Shown here: positions 25,581 to 34,406 of the stretch, one piece after another
Position numbering within the stretch: position 1 is the stretch's first letter
Layout: each line of letters begins with the position of its first letter
From: Candidatus Roseilinea sp.
GTDB taxonomy: Bacteria > Chloroflexota > Anaerolineae > J036 > Brachytrichaceae
DNA length: 49,820 bases
Direction: 5' to 3'
Assembly: GCA_025055235.1 (NCBI GenBank)
Contig: JANWYN010000071.1
Location: 1 to 49,820, forward strand
The notes under the pieces: generated by a model
What the model was told of the DNA's origin: nothing
What the model saw: only the letters and a program-made list of their open reading frames with translations
Database searches by the model: none
Made by a program: the position numbers and the translations under genes

Positions 25581-27371
25581 ATGAACCTGGAAGAACTCAA
25601 CGCACTGGCGACGAGTGAGCGCCTGGCACAGGCGAAGAAACGCCATCACATCCACGTATGCGTCGGCACGGCTTGCCAAGCGCTCAACAGCGAACAGATC
25701 GCCAAGGCGCTGCAAGCCGAGCTGAAGCAACGCGGCCAGCGCAACGATGCGGAGGTGAAGTGCGTCGGCTGTCCCGGCCTGTGCTCGCTCGGCCCACTGG
25801 TCGAGGTGGAATCGCGGGTCAACGGCCAGGCTACGACCGGCGTGCCGGAGGAAGATCGGCGCAGGTCGGTCCTGTACCAGTTCGTCAAGCCAGAGGACGC
25901 CGCCGAGATCATCGCTCACTTGGACGGTGAGCCGGTGAAGCGGTTGGAGACGCCGCTGGACCAACCTTTCTTCACGCGGCAGACCAAGATCGTGCTGGAG
26001 AACTGCGGCAAGATAGACCCGGAGCGCATCGAGGACTACATCGCCGCCGGCGGCTACCAGGCGTTGATGAAGGTGCTGACCGAGATGACGCCGCAGGAAG
26101 TGATTGACGAGATCACCCGCAGCGGGCTGCGTGGGCGCGGCGGGGCCGGCTTCCCCACCGGCCTGAAGTGGGGCACCGTCGCCAAGGCCGATCCGAACGC
26201 CTATCCGACCAACGTGCCGGAGGGCATCCAGTCGCGCAAGTTCGTGATCTGCAACGGCGACGAAGGCGATCCCGGCGCATTCATGGATCGCAGCGTGATG
26301 GAGGGCGATCCGCACCGCATCCTGGAGGGCATGGCCATCGCGGCCTATGCCGTCGGCGCGAATCACGGCTTCATCTACGTGCGCGCGGAGTATCCGCTGG
26401 CCGTGAAGCGGCTGCGCACGGCCATCCGCCAGGCGCAGCGCGCCGGGCTGCTGGGCAGCGGCATCGGCGGCACGGCGTTCAGCTTCAACGTGGACATCCG
26501 CCTGGGCGCCGGCGCGTTCGTGTGCGGCGAGGAGACGGCGCTGATGGCCTCGATCGAAGGCGGGCGCGGCACGCCGCGTCCCCGGCCACCCTTCCCGGCC
26601 GAGTGTGGCCTGTGGGGTTGCCCGACATTGATCAACAACGTCGAGACGCTGGCCAACGTCCCGCCCATCATCATGAAGGGTGCGGCGTGGTTCGCCGGCA
26701 TCGGCACGGAGAAGAGCAAGGGCACCAAGGTCTTCGCGCTCACCGGCCAGGTGGCGCACACCGGCCTGATCGAAGTGCCGATGGGCATCTCGCTGCGCGA
26801 GATTGTGTTCGACATCGGCGGCGGCATCCCCGGCGGCCGGCAGTTCAAAGCGGTGCAAACCGGCGGCCCGTCCGGCGGCTGCATTCCGGCGCAGTTCCTG
26901 GATATGCCGGTGGATTACGAGTCGCTGGCGAAGGTCGGCTCGATCATGGGCAGCGGCGGCATGATCGTGATGGACGACTCGACCGACATGGTGGAGGTGG
27001 CGCGCTTCTTCATGGAATTCTGCATGGACGAATCGTGCGGCAAGTGCATCCCGTGCCGTGCCGGCACCGTCCAGATGCACCGCATCCTGACCAAGATCCA
27101 GGAAGGCAAGGCCACCCAGCGCGACATCCAGATCTTAGAGGAGCTGTGCGACATGGTGAAGCACACCAGTCTGTGCGGCCTGGGGCAAAGCGCGCCCAAC
27201 CCGGTCATCAGCACGCTCCGCTACTTCCGAGAGGAATACGAGAAGAAGGTGAACGGAGGTCAGAGGCCAGAAGCCGGAAGTCAGAAGTCAGTGGTCAGTG
27301 GTCAGAAGTCAGAGTTGGAAGTGGGGAGTCGGGAGTCGGAAAGCTCAAAGCCCACGGCCCACAGCTCATAG
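25581..27371 (+). CDS. hoxF: Bidirectional hydrogenase diaphorase subunit HoxF (NuoF-like)
   Basis: 596 residues. The N-terminal [2Fe-2S] thioredoxin-like domain has cysteines in VGTACQALN and [13 protein letters not shown]. The FMN/NAD(H) domain shows [17 protein letters not shown] and [15 protein letters not shown], a SLBB-like region follows, and the C-terminal [4Fe-4S] motif is [13 protein letters not shown]. It oxidises or reduces NAD(P)(H) for the hydrogenase. From about residue 559 the chain is not NuoF-like: a Ser/Gln/Glu-rich tail ([20 protein letters not shown] and on) is encoded by the composite repeat array at 27254, which also supplies TAG. ATG 25581 has ggaagga upstream. A decoy ATG at 25558 with the same aacctggaa context opens an 8-codon frame overlapping the start. 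Confidence 0.95.
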   Translation: MNLEELNALATSERLAQAKKRHHIHVCVGTACQALNSEQIAKALQAELKQRGQRNDAEVKCVGCPGLCSLGPLVEVESRVNGQATTGVPEEDRRRSVLYQFVKPEDAAEIIAHLDGEPVKRLETPLDQPFFTRQTKIVLENCGKIDPERIEDYIAAGGYQALMKVLTEMTPQEVIDEITRSGLRGRGGAGFPTGLKWGTVAKADPNAYPTNVPEGIQSRKFVICNGDEGDPGAFMDRSVMEGDPHRILEGMAIAAYAVGANHGFIYVRAEYPLAVKRLRTAIRQAQRAGLLGSGIGGTAFSFNVDIRLGAGAFVCGEETALMASIEGGRGTPRPRPPFPAECGLWGCPTLINNVETLANVPPIIMKGAAWFAGIGTEKSKGTKVFALTGQVAHTGLIEVPMGISLREIVFDIGGGIPGGRQFKAVQTGGPSGGCIPAQFLDMPVDYESLAKVGSIMGSGGMIVMDDSTDMVEVARFFMEFCMDESCGKCIPCRAGTVQMHRILTKIQEGKATQRDIQILEELCDMVKHTSLCGLGQSAPNPVISTLRYFREEYEKKVNGGQRPEAGSQKSVVSGQKSELEVGSRESESSKPTAHSS

Positions 27372-27390
27372 CTTATAGCTCACAGCTCAA
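27254..27390. repeat. Composite tandem array, modules B-C-D, partly translated
   Basis: B: gtcagaagtcagtggtcagtggtcagaagtcag (27256 on); C: agtggggagtcggg (27320-27333); D: cagctcatagcttatagctcacagctc (27360-27388). The module order matches 12772-12917. The left two thirds are translated as the HoxF tail, the TAG stop is in D, and D runs to within a few bases of the hoxU ATG. Confidence 0.9.
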
Positions 27391-27392
27391 AA

Positions 27393-28106
27393 ATGCCAAG
27401 AACACTTACGATCAACGGTCAAGAAATCAGCGCCCGGAGCGACCAGACCATCTTGGAGGCGGCGCAGGATGCGAACATCCGCATCCCGACGCTGTGCCAT
27501 CTGGACGGGCTGACGGATGTGGGCGCGTGCCGGATGTGCCTGGTGGAGGTGACCGGCTCGAACAAGCTGCTGCCGGCCTGCACCACGCGCGTGCAGGAGG
27601 GCATGGAGGTGCGCACCGACACCGAGCGGCTGCGCGCTTATCGCCGGCAGATCATTGAGCTGCTGTTCGCCGAGCGCAACCACGTCTGCGCCGTGTGCGT
27701 GGCCAACGGCCACTGCGAGTTGCAGAACGCCGCAATTGCAGTTGGCATGGATCACGTGCGCTACGACTACATCTTCCCCAGGCTGAGCGTGGATCTATCG
27801 CACGAGCGCTTCGGCATGGATCACAACCGCTGCATCCTGTGCACACGCTGCGTGCGCGCATGCGACCAACTGGAGGGCGCGCACACGATTGACGTGATGG
27901 GCCGCGGCGCCAAGTCGCTGATCATCCGCGACATGAACGTGCCGTGGGGCGAATCCACCACATGCACGAGCTGCGGCAAATGCGTGATGGCCTGCCCGAC
28001 CGGCGCGCTGTTCAAGCAGGGCTCGACCGTCGCCGAGATGGTGCACGACGCCGAGAAGCTGGCCTTCCTGAAAGCCGCGCGGGAGCGGAAGGTATGGAAT
28101 GTGTGA
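27393..28106 (+). CDS. hoxU: Bidirectional hydrogenase subunit HoxU (NuoG N-terminal-like)
   Basis: 237 residues. A plant-type [2Fe-2S] domain with [19 protein letters not shown] and a later Cys, the His/Cys [4Fe-4S] ligand set in [15 protein letters not shown], then two ferredoxin-type [4Fe-4S] clusters, [16 protein letters not shown] and [14 protein letters not shown]. It wires HoxF to the HoxYH hydrogenase module. Length is normal for HoxU. ATG 27393 follows the repeat array directly with no Shine-Dalgarno, so translation may depend on coupling to hoxF. The stop TGA touches the next array. Confidence 0.95.
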   Translation: MPRTLTINGQEISARSDQTILEAAQDANIRIPTLCHLDGLTDVGACRMCLVEVTGSNKLLPACTTRVQEGMEVRTDTERLRAYRRQIIELLFAERNHVCAVCVANGHCELQNAAIAVGMDHVRYDYIFPRLSVDLSHERFGMDHNRCILCTRCVRACDQLEGAHTIDVMGRGAKSLIIRDMNVPWGESTTCTSCGKCVMACPTGALFKQGSTVAEMVHDAEKLAFLKAARERKVWNV

Positions 28107-28208
28107 CTCAATTACGAATTACCAGTTACCGGCAATCCGTGGTTGGTGATCGGTAATTAGTAATTAGTAATTCGTAACCAGTGACTAGCGACTAGCAACC
28201 AGCGACAA
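28107..28208. repeat. Tandem/inverted array in the hoxU-hoxY junction
   Basis: It contains attacgaattaccagttaccgg-type words, then the complement ggtaattagtaattagtaattcg, and at the end cagtgactagcgactagcaaccagcga, the same vocabulary as the array at 11009. It can fold into a hairpin and covers the whole junction. Confidence 0.85.
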
Positions 28209-28212
28209 GAAG

Positions 28213-28758
28213 ATGGGCAAACTCAGATTCGCATCCGTATGGCTGGGCGGCTGCTCCGGCTGCCATATGTCGTTTCTCGACCTGGACGAGTGGCTGTTCG
28301 ACCTGGCCGAGGCAGTAGAGGTGGTGTATAGCCCGGTGGCCGACTTCAAGACCTTTCCGGAGAACGTGGACGTGACGCTGGTCGAAGGTGCGATCGCCAA
28401 CCGGGATCACCTGGAGCTGATCCACACCATCCGCAAGAACAGCCGGCTGGTCGTGTCGTTCGGTGATTGCGCCGTCACCGGCAACGTGACGGCCATGCGT
28501 AACCCGCTCGGCGGAGCCGACGTCGTGCTCGACCGCGCCTACAGGGACGCGCAACTGCTGCGCCCGCAAGTCCCGCACGACGACGGCATCGTGCCGCCGC
28601 TGATAGATCACGTTGTCCCGGTGCATGCCGTCATCCCGGTGGACTTGTATATCCCCGGCTGCCCGCCGCCGGCCAAGCGCATCCGCGCCGTGCTACAGGC
28701 TGTGATCGAGGGCAAATCGCCGGAGATGATCGGACGCGAGATGTTGAAATTCGGATGA
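28213..28758 (+). CDS. hoxY: [NiFe] hydrogenase small subunit HoxY
   Basis: 181 residues, typical of the short small subunits of group 3d enzymes. WLGGCSGCHMSFLD holds the first two Cys (14 and 17) of the proximal [4Fe-4S] cluster, FGDCAVTGNV the third and GCPPPAKRI the fourth. No medial or distal cluster region and no twin-arginine signal are present, so it is cytoplasmic. ATG 28213 has only aagaag upstream. It pairs with HoxH. Confidence 0.95.
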   Translation: MGKLRFASVWLGGCSGCHMSFLDLDEWLFDLAEAVEVVYSPVADFKTFPENVDVTLVEGAIANRDHLELIHTIRKNSRLVVSFGDCAVTGNVTAMRNPLGGADVVLDRAYRDAQLLRPQVPHDDGIVPPLIDHVVPVHAVIPVDLYIPGCPPPAKRIRAVLQAVIEGKSPEMIGREMLKFG

Positions 28759-28764
28759 ACGATT

Positions 28765-28829
28765 CGTCAGGAGTTCGGAAGTGGGGAGTCGGGCATCTGA
28801 CTTCTGACTTCTGACCTCTGCTATCTGAG
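28765..28829. repeat. Composite array, module C plus inverted module B
   Basis: gtcaggagttcggaagtggggagtcggg (module C, core at 28779-28793) followed by ctgacttctgacttctgacctctg, the reverse complement of the module B words. It fills the hoxY-hoxH junction. Confidence 0.88.
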
Positions 28830-28831
28830 CT

Positions 28832-30271
28832 ATGACCCAACGCATCGTGATTGACCCGGTCACTCGCATCGAGGGCCACGCCAAGATTTCGATCTACCTC
28901 GACGACGCAGGCGAGGTGAGCGACGCGCGCGTCCACGTGGTGGAGTTTCGCGGCTTCGAGAAGTTCTGCGAAGGCCGGCCGCTGGGCGAGATGGCCGGCA
29001 TCACGGCGCGCGTGTGCGGCATCTGCCCGGTTAGCCACTTGCTGGCCAGCGCCAAGACCGGCGACGACATCTTCGCCGTGACCATTCCGCCGGCTGCGGA
29101 GAAGCTGCGCCGGCTGATGAACCTGGGCCAGATCGTGCAGTCGCACGCGCTGAGTTTCTTCCACCTCAGCTCGCCCGACCTGCTGCTCGGCTACGACAGC
29201 GACCCGGCCCAGCGCAACGTGTTCGGCCTGATCGCGCGCTATCCCGACCTGGCGCGCGGCGGCATCCGGCTGCGCCAGTTCGGCCAGGAAGTGATCGAGC
29301 TGCTGGGCGGGCGCAAGATCCACCCAGCCTGGGCCGTGCCAGGTGGCGTGCGCGAACCGCTGGCGCGGGAGAACCGCGACTATTTGCGCGGCCGGCTGCC
29401 GGAAGCTTTCGACACCGTGAAAGCAGCGCTCAACTTCTTCAAACGTTACGCCGATGAACACGCGGAAGAAGTGGCGCACTTCGGCAACTTCCCCACCCTG
29501 TTCATGGGCCTAGTGAGCAAAGACGGCGGCCGGTGGGAGCACTATGACGGGTGGCTGCGCATCACCGACACCGAGGGCAACGTGCTGGTAGATGGATTCG
29601 ACCCGCGCAATTACGCCGAAATCCTAGGCGAAGCGGTCGAGTCGTGGTCTTACCTCAAATCGCCATACTACAAGCCGCTTGGCTATCCCGACGGCGCGTA
29701 TCGCGTCGGGCCGCTGGCAAGGCTGAACATCTGCTCCGGCATGGGCACGCCGCAGGCCGACGCCGAACTGGCCGAATTCCGGCAGCGCGGCAACGCGCAT
29801 GGCGTGGTCACGTCATCGTTCATGTATCACTATGCGCGCCTGGTCGAAATTCTGGCTGCGCTAGAGCGCATCGCGCTGCTACTCGACGACCCAGACATCC
29901 TCTCGACGCGCGTGCGCGCCAGCGGCGGCATCAACAAGCTGCACGGCGTGGGCGTGAGCGAAGCGCCGCGCGGCACACTCTTCCACGACTATGAGGTGGA
30001 CGAACACGGCATGGTGCGGCGGATGAACATGATCATCGCCACCGGCCAGAACAACATTGCCATGAACCGCACGGTCAGGCAGATCGCGCAGCACTGGATT
30101 CACGGCGCGACGGCCGGCATTCCCGAGGGACTACTGAACCGGGTTGAGGCCGGCATTCGCGCGTTCGACCCGTGCCTGAGCTGCTCCACCCATGCCATCG
30201 GCCAGATGCCGATGACCGTGACGCTCATCGGCAGCGACGGCACGGTGCTTGCCGAGGTCAAGCGTGAGTAA
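28832..30271 (+). CDS. hoxH: [NiFe] hydrogenase large subunit HoxH
   Basis: 479 residues. N-terminal L1 motif [10 protein letters not shown] (61-69 region) and C-terminal L2 motif DPCLSCSTH (446-454) supply the four Cys ligands of the NiFe site. After His454 a 25-residue extension ([20 protein letters not shown] and on) is the peptide removed by the maturation protease. The pattern fits group 3d NAD-coupled cytoplasmic hydrogenase. The gene starts 73 bp after hoxY, with the junction filled by a repeat array and only gagct before ATG. It overlaps hoxW by 8 bp. Confidence 0.96.
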   Translation: MTQRIVIDPVTRIEGHAKISIYLDDAGEVSDARVHVVEFRGFEKFCEGRPLGEMAGITARVCGICPVSHLLASAKTGDDIFAVTIPPAAEKLRRLMNLGQIVQSHALSFFHLSSPDLLLGYDSDPAQRNVFGLIARYPDLARGGIRLRQFGQEVIELLGGRKIHPAWAVPGGVREPLARENRDYLRGRLPEAFDTVKAALNFFKRYADEHAEEVAHFGNFPTLFMGLVSKDGGRWEHYDGWLRITDTEGNVLVDGFDPRNYAEILGEAVESWSYLKSPYYKPLGYPDGAYRVGPLARLNICSGMGTPQADAELAEFRQRGNAHGVVTSSFMYHYARLVEILAALERIALLLDDPDILSTRVRASGGINKLHGVGVSEAPRGTLFHDYEVDEHGMVRRMNMIIATGQNNIAMNRTVRQIAQHWIHGATAGIPEGLLNRVEAGIRAFDPCLSCSTHAIGQMPMTVTLIGSDGTVLAEVKRE

Positions 30272-30734
30272 AGGGGTCGCCACCGACTTTCTGATCATCG
30301 GCTACGGCAACACACTGCGCAGCGACGACGGCGCCGGCCCGCGCGTGGCCAACGCCGTGGCGTCTTGGCATTTGCCCAACGTGCGCGCCATCGCTGCGCA
30401 CCAGTTGACGCCGGAGATGGCCGATGCATTGGTGGCTGCCGAAGTGGTGATCTTTGTGGATGCACGACAGGCCGACCCACACGGTGAATCGCCGGCCGGC
30501 GTGACGTTCACCTCCATCAGCGCGGCGGAGGACGCCACGCCGGCCAGCGCTCACATCAGCGACCCGCGCCGGCTGTTGGCGCTCACCAAGCAGGTCTATG
30601 GGCGCTGCCCGCAAGCCTGGCTGATCTCGGTGCCGGGCGTGAACTTCGACTTCGGCGAATCACTCTCCGAACAGGCGCGCAAGGGCGTCGAGGTTGCGCT
30701 GCGCCGCATCCGGCTGCTCTTCACCAGCCAGTGA
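30264..30734 (+). CDS. hoxW: Hydrogenase maturation endopeptidase (HoxW-type)
   Basis: About 156 residues. [20 protein letters not shown] and VVIFVDAR are the hallmark regions of HyaD/HybD/HoxW proteases, which recognise nickel in the large subunit and remove its C-terminal peptide. The first acidic metal ligand is in RSDDG and the second in FVDA. I chose GTG 30264 (MSKGVATDF), which overlaps the hoxH stop by 8 bp and has GAGG at 30254-30257; a longer TTG start at 30249 is possible but has no supporting site. It is the last gene of the operon and its natural substrate is the adjacent HoxH. Confidence 0.9.
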   Translation: MSKGVATDFLIIGYGNTLRSDDGAGPRVANAVASWHLPNVRAIAAHQLTPEMADALVAAEVVIFVDARQADPHGESPAGVTFTSISAAEDATPASAHISDPRRLLALTKQVYGRCPQAWLISVPGVNFDFGESLSEQARKGVEVALRRIRLLFTSQ

Positions 30735-30841
30735 ATCGCTTAGTGCTACTTTGTCGGCTCGTTGCGCAGATTAAACCAGGAAGCAGCGCGGCCATGAATG
30801 GTGCGCGCTGAAGGCGGGGGCGATGGGCAACCCGTGCGGTA

Positions 30842-30880
30842 GCCGCGGGCTTCACGCCCGCGGCCGGTGGATTACCACCG
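30842..30880. repeat. Two adjacent hairpins after hoxW
   Basis: GCCGCGGGC-ttcac-GCCCGCGGC (30842-30864) is a perfect 9-bp stem; CGGTGG-atta-CCACCG (30865-30880) is a 6-bp stem directly after it. Together they could terminate or protect the hox transcript, although no T run follows. The wider 30735-31182 gap has no gene and is dominated by repeats. Confidence 0.6.
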
Positions 30881-30882
30881 CG

Positions 30883-30930
30883 CAGGCTGAGCCTGTCGAA
30901 GCCTGTCGAAGCCTGCCGAAGCCTGTCGAA
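30883..30930. repeat. 10-bp tandem repeat (GCCTGTCGAA x4) with palindromic head
   Basis: CAGGCTGAGCCTG (30883-30895) is a palindrome, and GCCTGTCGAA is repeated four times from 30891 with one variant. The word gctgagcctgtcgaagc is a dispersed repeat found in many bacterial genomes. Confidence 0.85.
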
Positions 30931-30979
30931 GCCCGCCCGTCCCCTTAGCCCGGTGGTTTAGCGACGGGCTTCCTTCCTA

Positions 30980-30996
30980 GCACAGAAGTTCTGTGC
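30980..30996. repeat. Perfect 8-bp palindromic hairpin
   Basis: GCACAGAA-G-TTCTGTGC, a perfect dyad with a one-base centre in the intergenic region. It may be an operator for a dimeric regulator near the P450 gene. Confidence 0.55.
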
Positions 30997-31046
30997 AACG
31001 AACAGCGCAGAGGTGGGCATCCAGAAGGCTCGCAGGCTAGATTCCC

Positions 31047-31105
31047 TGTCATCCCCGCGCAGGCAGGGACGTCCCCGTGCGGGCGGGGATTGCGTGGGAA
31101 TGACA
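31047..31105. repeat. REP-like inverted element
   Basis: It begins TGTCATCCCCGC and ends GGGAATGACA, with internal GC-rich dyads (gcaggcagggac / gtccccgtgc). It resembles the widespread tcattcccgcgcaggcgggaa-type intergenic repeats of bacteria. It ends about 65 bp before the P450 promoter-like hexamer. Confidence 0.65.
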
Positions 31106-31169
31106 TGCGTATATCGAATACACCCGCGACCAACGTCGCTGGAATCATCTGCCGCTCAGCATACCGGCC

Positions 31170-31175
31170 TACACT
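31170..31175 (+). promoter_or_regulatory. Putative -10 element (TACACT) for the P450 gene
   Basis: TACACT lies exactly 7 nt before ATG 31183 with no Shine-Dalgarno, matching the leaderless arrangement of hypA and rpiB. Confidence 0.4.
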
Positions 31176-31182
31176 CGTCGTC

Positions 31183-32562
31183 ATGACCACGATTACACCA
31201 TCGGCTCGATTCACGGAACTTCCTGGGCGCAAAAGCCCGTTCATTTTTGACGCCGCGCGAGACATCCAGCGCAAAGGCTTCTTGCAATTTCTTCATGACG
31301 AATGGCGCCGGCACGGCGACTTGTTTCAAATTCAGATCGGCGCGCGCAAGATGACGCTGGCCATCCATCCCGATCACGTGCATCACATCAGCATCGCCAA
31401 GCGCGAGAGCTACGACAAGCGCGAGAGCTACGACGTGGTGCGCGAGTTGCTGCTGGGGAACGGGGTGTTGACCGCGACCGGCGAGGCCTGGCGCAGGCAA
31501 CGTCGGCTGATGTCGCCCTTCTTCACGCCGCGCGGCGTGGAACAGTTCATGCCTGTCATGATCCGCGATGCACAGCAGTTCATCGCGCGCTGGCAGAGCA
31601 AAGCCGGATCAGTCGTCGAGATGCTCGACGAGATGATGTTCGTGACGGCTTCGATCATCCTGCGCAGCCTGTTCACCACCGAATCCGACGAGACACTGCT
31701 CGAACTGAAGAGCGACGTCGAGACCATGATCCAGTTCACCTCGACGCGCCAGAACAAGCCGCTGAGGTTGCCGATGTGGCTTAAGGTGGGTGAGAACGGG
31801 CGCTACGATCGCGCGCGCCGGCGCGTGTATGCCTACATCCAGGATGTCATTGCGCAGCGGCGCGCGATGCCGGTCGAGCGCTGGCCGGACGACCTGCTCA
31901 GCAAGCTGATGCGCGCACGCGATGAGGAGACCGGCGAAGCCGTGTCCGACGCGCTGCTGCGCGACGAGTCCATCACCATGTTCTTCGCCGGCCACGAGAC
32001 GACCGCGCGCACGCTGACCTTCGCCTGGTATGCGTTGGCCAAACACCCCGATGTCGCCTGCCGGCTGCGCAATGAAATTGACACCGTGCTGGGCGACCGC
32101 GAGCCAACCATCGAGGACTTGAAGCGCATGCCCTACACCTTGCAGGTCATCAAGGAGACGCTGCGGTTGTATCCAGCAGCGCCGCTGTATGCGCGCGATG
32201 CGATTCAGGACGACGTGATCGGCGGCAAGCGCATTACCGCCGGCTCGACTGTGATCCTCTCCCCGTATCTCACACACCGCCATCCGGGCTTCTGGGAAGA
32301 ACCGGAGCGATTCGACCCGGAGCGCTGGACGCCGGAGCGCGAAGCGGCGCAGCACCCGTACGCCTATCATCCGTTCGCGGCCGGGCAACGCATCTGCTTA
32401 GGCAACACCTTCTCGCTGTTCGAGTCGCACGTGCTGCTGGCGATGCTGGCACGGCGGTTCGCGCCCGAACTGGCCGACCCGCGACACGCGCCGCAACTCG
32501 ACATGGCCGGCACGCTGATCTCGCGCAACGGCATGCCGATGCGCATCGTCCGGCGCGCGTGA
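31183..32562 (+). CDS. Cytochrome P450
   Basis: 459 residues. All P450 landmarks are present: I-helix FFAGHETTA, K-helix ETLR (ExxR), PERFDPERW, and the heme loop YHPFAAGQRICLGN with the axial Cys at about residue 405. It is a soluble bacterial monooxygenase, CYP102/CYP4-like in style (fatty acid or terpenoid substrates are common), but the substrate is unknown and no ferredoxin or reductase gene is adjacent. Residues 73-84 are KRESYDKRESYD, a perfect in-frame 18-bp tandem duplication (31399-31434) in the region before the C-helix. ATG 31183 is preferred to 31090 because the upstream part overlaps a REP-like element. It converges on the next gene with a 2-bp gap. Confidence 0.93.
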   Translation: MTTITPSARFTELPGRKSPFIFDAARDIQRKGFLQFLHDEWRRHGDLFQIQIGARKMTLAIHPDHVHHISIAKRESYDKRESYDVVRELLLGNGVLTATGEAWRRQRRLMSPFFTPRGVEQFMPVMIRDAQQFIARWQSKAGSVVEMLDEMMFVTASIILRSLFTTESDETLLELKSDVETMIQFTSTRQNKPLRLPMWLKVGENGRYDRARRRVYAYIQDVIAQRRAMPVERWPDDLLSKLMRARDEETGEAVSDALLRDESITMFFAGHETTARTLTFAWYALAKHPDVACRLRNEIDTVLGDREPTIEDLKRMPYTLQVIKETLRLYPAAPLYARDAIQDDVIGGKRITAGSTVILSPYLTHRHPGFWEEPERFDPERWTPEREAAQHPYAYHPFAAGQRICLGNTFSLFESHVLLAMLARRFAPELADPRHAPQLDMAGTLISRNGMPMRIVRRA

Positions 32563-32564
32563 GC

Positions 32565-34271
32565 TTACGGGGCATGGCGCAGGGCGAACACGTCGCCGCC
32601 ATGCCCCACGACCAGAATGTAGCCGTCCGAGACGACGGTGTAGCGTGGGCGATGGGCGTCCCCATAGCCATCACCACTGCCATCCGGCCGACAGTTTGGC
32701 TGGGTTGGTGGATCCATCTCCATCCAATACATCCAGAAGCCCTCTCTTTCATACCAACGCCCATCGCACCAACTAGCGATTGGCCCGGGGAAGTAGCGGC
32801 TACGCGGGTTCGAGCTGCCCGGAACGTGCGTTACCGGCCTCGCGCGTCGCAGAATGATCGGCCCGAAAGAAGCGCCAAGGGGCTGCGCATATGCCTTCCC
32901 CTTGCGAGGCGAACGATCGGTGATCGTGATGGGATTGATCGTCATCCAATGGTTGATGAAATAGGTGTTGCCCGCCATGCTGCCGAAGCCCTGCTCATCG
33001 GAGATTTGTGTGTCGTGGGTGGGGGCAGGGATGAATCGCATGTCGCCGATTTGCCATCCGGGGAGCGGCGACAAAACCATCTCACCAGGATGGGAATCCC
33101 AGCGCCCGTCCCACTCCTTGTCCTGGACATCACCGTTCCTAAACTGAATGTAGGCTGCCTGCGATCCATCAGGAAAGGTCTTGACCACGGGCATCGGGCC
33201 GATCGTGCTGATGACACCCGGCGCGATGACGCTGCCGCAATCGAAAGCGAAACCAGAGTCTATTCCACCGTTGCCCACAGCAGGGATGAACGCTTCGTTA
33301 CCAGAATCGAGCGACAGTGCGAACAACGATTGCAAATTCCGATTCTCGCGCAAATAGCGCTTGATCTCGGCATTCGTAGTCGGGAAACGCCCCTTAGGAC
33401 CGACAGCCCACAACCACTCTGTGCTTCCCTCGCCTAGGCGCATGCGAATGAACACAACGCCGACCGACTCAGCGATAACAGGGAATCCGTATTGATATGA
33501 GTAAGGCTTGTCTGACGGCGCGACCGAACCCAGCCCACAGGGAGTGACCGAATGCGGCGTAGGCGGTTTCTTCGCCCATTTCCTCGACCCATCCAACTCG
33601 TTCACTGCGTGCACGGTGAGGTCAGCGGCCCCGAAAATCAGCAGCCTGCGCGATGGCGAATAGGACGCAGCTGTGACAGATTTGACTCCGGCATCGTATA
33701 TCCATACATTCGACATTGAGGCGATTTCAACCTTGTGCAGCTCGCCGGCCTCAGTGGTGATGTAGGCGTGCGCGTCAACGAGCAACACACCAGTTCGTAT
33801 AGCCGAGTCTGCTTGGTAGGTCGCCTGAACTTTACCCGTCCCGGCATCGAGCCGATACAATCGTCCCGAACGATCACCAACGAGTACGCTCTTGGTATTG
33901 GCGTCGAATGCAGCGGCCTCTTCGATGTAATGCCCACTGTCGAATCGCCAAACGGTCTTGCCGTCCGACAGATTGACGGCATATAGCCCCTGATTGCCTC
34001 CCGGAACATATACCTTGCCGTCACCGGTCACGATGTGCAGCCCGTTCGGCATCGAATACATATCCTCCGGCTTCCAATGCCAAGCGAACCGCCAGGGCAA
34101 CTTCGGCTCAACGGGTGTGTAGCCTGTGCGTTGGGCGTCATGTGCCATCTGCGGCCAACCAGCAGCAGGCTTCGGTGATTGTGACGGGGCAAGCGCGAGG
34201 GAGGTCGCCGGTTGAAAGCCAAAAACACAAATACTGCAAGCGGACAAGATCCCAAGCGCAAGTCGTTTCAT
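32565..34271 (-). CDS. Secreted PQQ-type beta-propeller protein
   Basis: 568 residues. Signal peptide MKRLALGILSACSICVFG, followed by repeated propeller blades typical of PQQ-like/quinoprotein repeats: GLYAVNLSDGKTVWRFDSG, GRLYRLDAGTGKVQATYQ, ELHKVEIASMSNVWIYDAG and a last blade, GGDVFALR. W-docking residues are visible, but I see no catalytic site for a true dehydrogenase, so binding, scaffold or sensor roles are equally possible. A roughly 200-residue segment in the middle and C-terminal part is not obviously propeller. GC is lower (about 57%) than neighbours, a hint of transfer. ATG 34271 lacks a Shine-Dalgarno. Confidence 0.82.
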   Translation of the reverse strand: MKRLALGILSACSICVFGFQPATSLALAPSQSPKPAAGWPQMAHDAQRTGYTPVEPKLPWRFAWHWKPEDMYSMPNGLHIVTGDGKVYVPGGNQGLYAVNLSDGKTVWRFDSGHYIEEAAAFDANTKSVLVGDRSGRLYRLDAGTGKVQATYQADSAIRTGVLLVDAHAYITTEAGELHKVEIASMSNVWIYDAGVKSVTAASYSPSRRLLIFGAADLTVHAVNELDGSRKWAKKPPTPHSVTPCGLGSVAPSDKPYSYQYGFPVIAESVGVVFIRMRLGEGSTEWLWAVGPKGRFPTTNAEIKRYLRENRNLQSLFALSLDSGNEAFIPAVGNGGIDSGFAFDCGSVIAPGVISTIGPMPVVKTFPDGSQAAYIQFRNGDVQDKEWDGRWDSHPGEMVLSPLPGWQIGDMRFIPAPTHDTQISDEQGFGSMAGNTYFINHWMTINPITITDRSPRKGKAYAQPLGASFGPIILRRARPVTHVPGSSNPRSRYFPGPIASWCDGRWYEREGFWMYWMEMDPPTQPNCRPDGSGDGYGDAHRPRYTVVSDGYILVVGHGGDVFALRHAP

Positions 34272-34350
34272 GACTCGTTAGTCGTCTTCAGCAGCGCGAG
34301 CTGCATCTGCAACGGTCAGGAAAGAATTCGCCCACGTGACGATTCCCGCC

Positions 34351-34356
34351 TACAAT
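34351..34356 (+). promoter_or_regulatory. Putative -10 element (TACAAT) upstream of the LCAT-like gene
   Basis: TACAAT lies about 50 bp before ATG 34407, with a weak TTCGCC 18 bp further upstream. This would give a short leader containing a gccggga...tcccggc inverted repeat. Confidence 0.35.
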
Positions 34357-34406
34357 AGCCGTCAGCACCTGCCGGGATACCCGCTCAACTATCCCGGCCC
34401 GTGAAC

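Noticed and set aside
24930..27080. 716-codon open frame on the minus strand opposite hoxE/hoxF
   Set aside because: It is antisense to well-supported Hox genes, has biased His/Arg/Ala composition and no recognisable domain: a high-GC shadow frame. The same holds for the long plus-strand frame at 2010-3083 and the frame at 15833-16945 opposite hypF.
30249..30263. TTG start for HoxW
   Set aside because: No ribosome-binding site; GTG 30264 has GAGG at proper spacing and gives the usual N-terminus.
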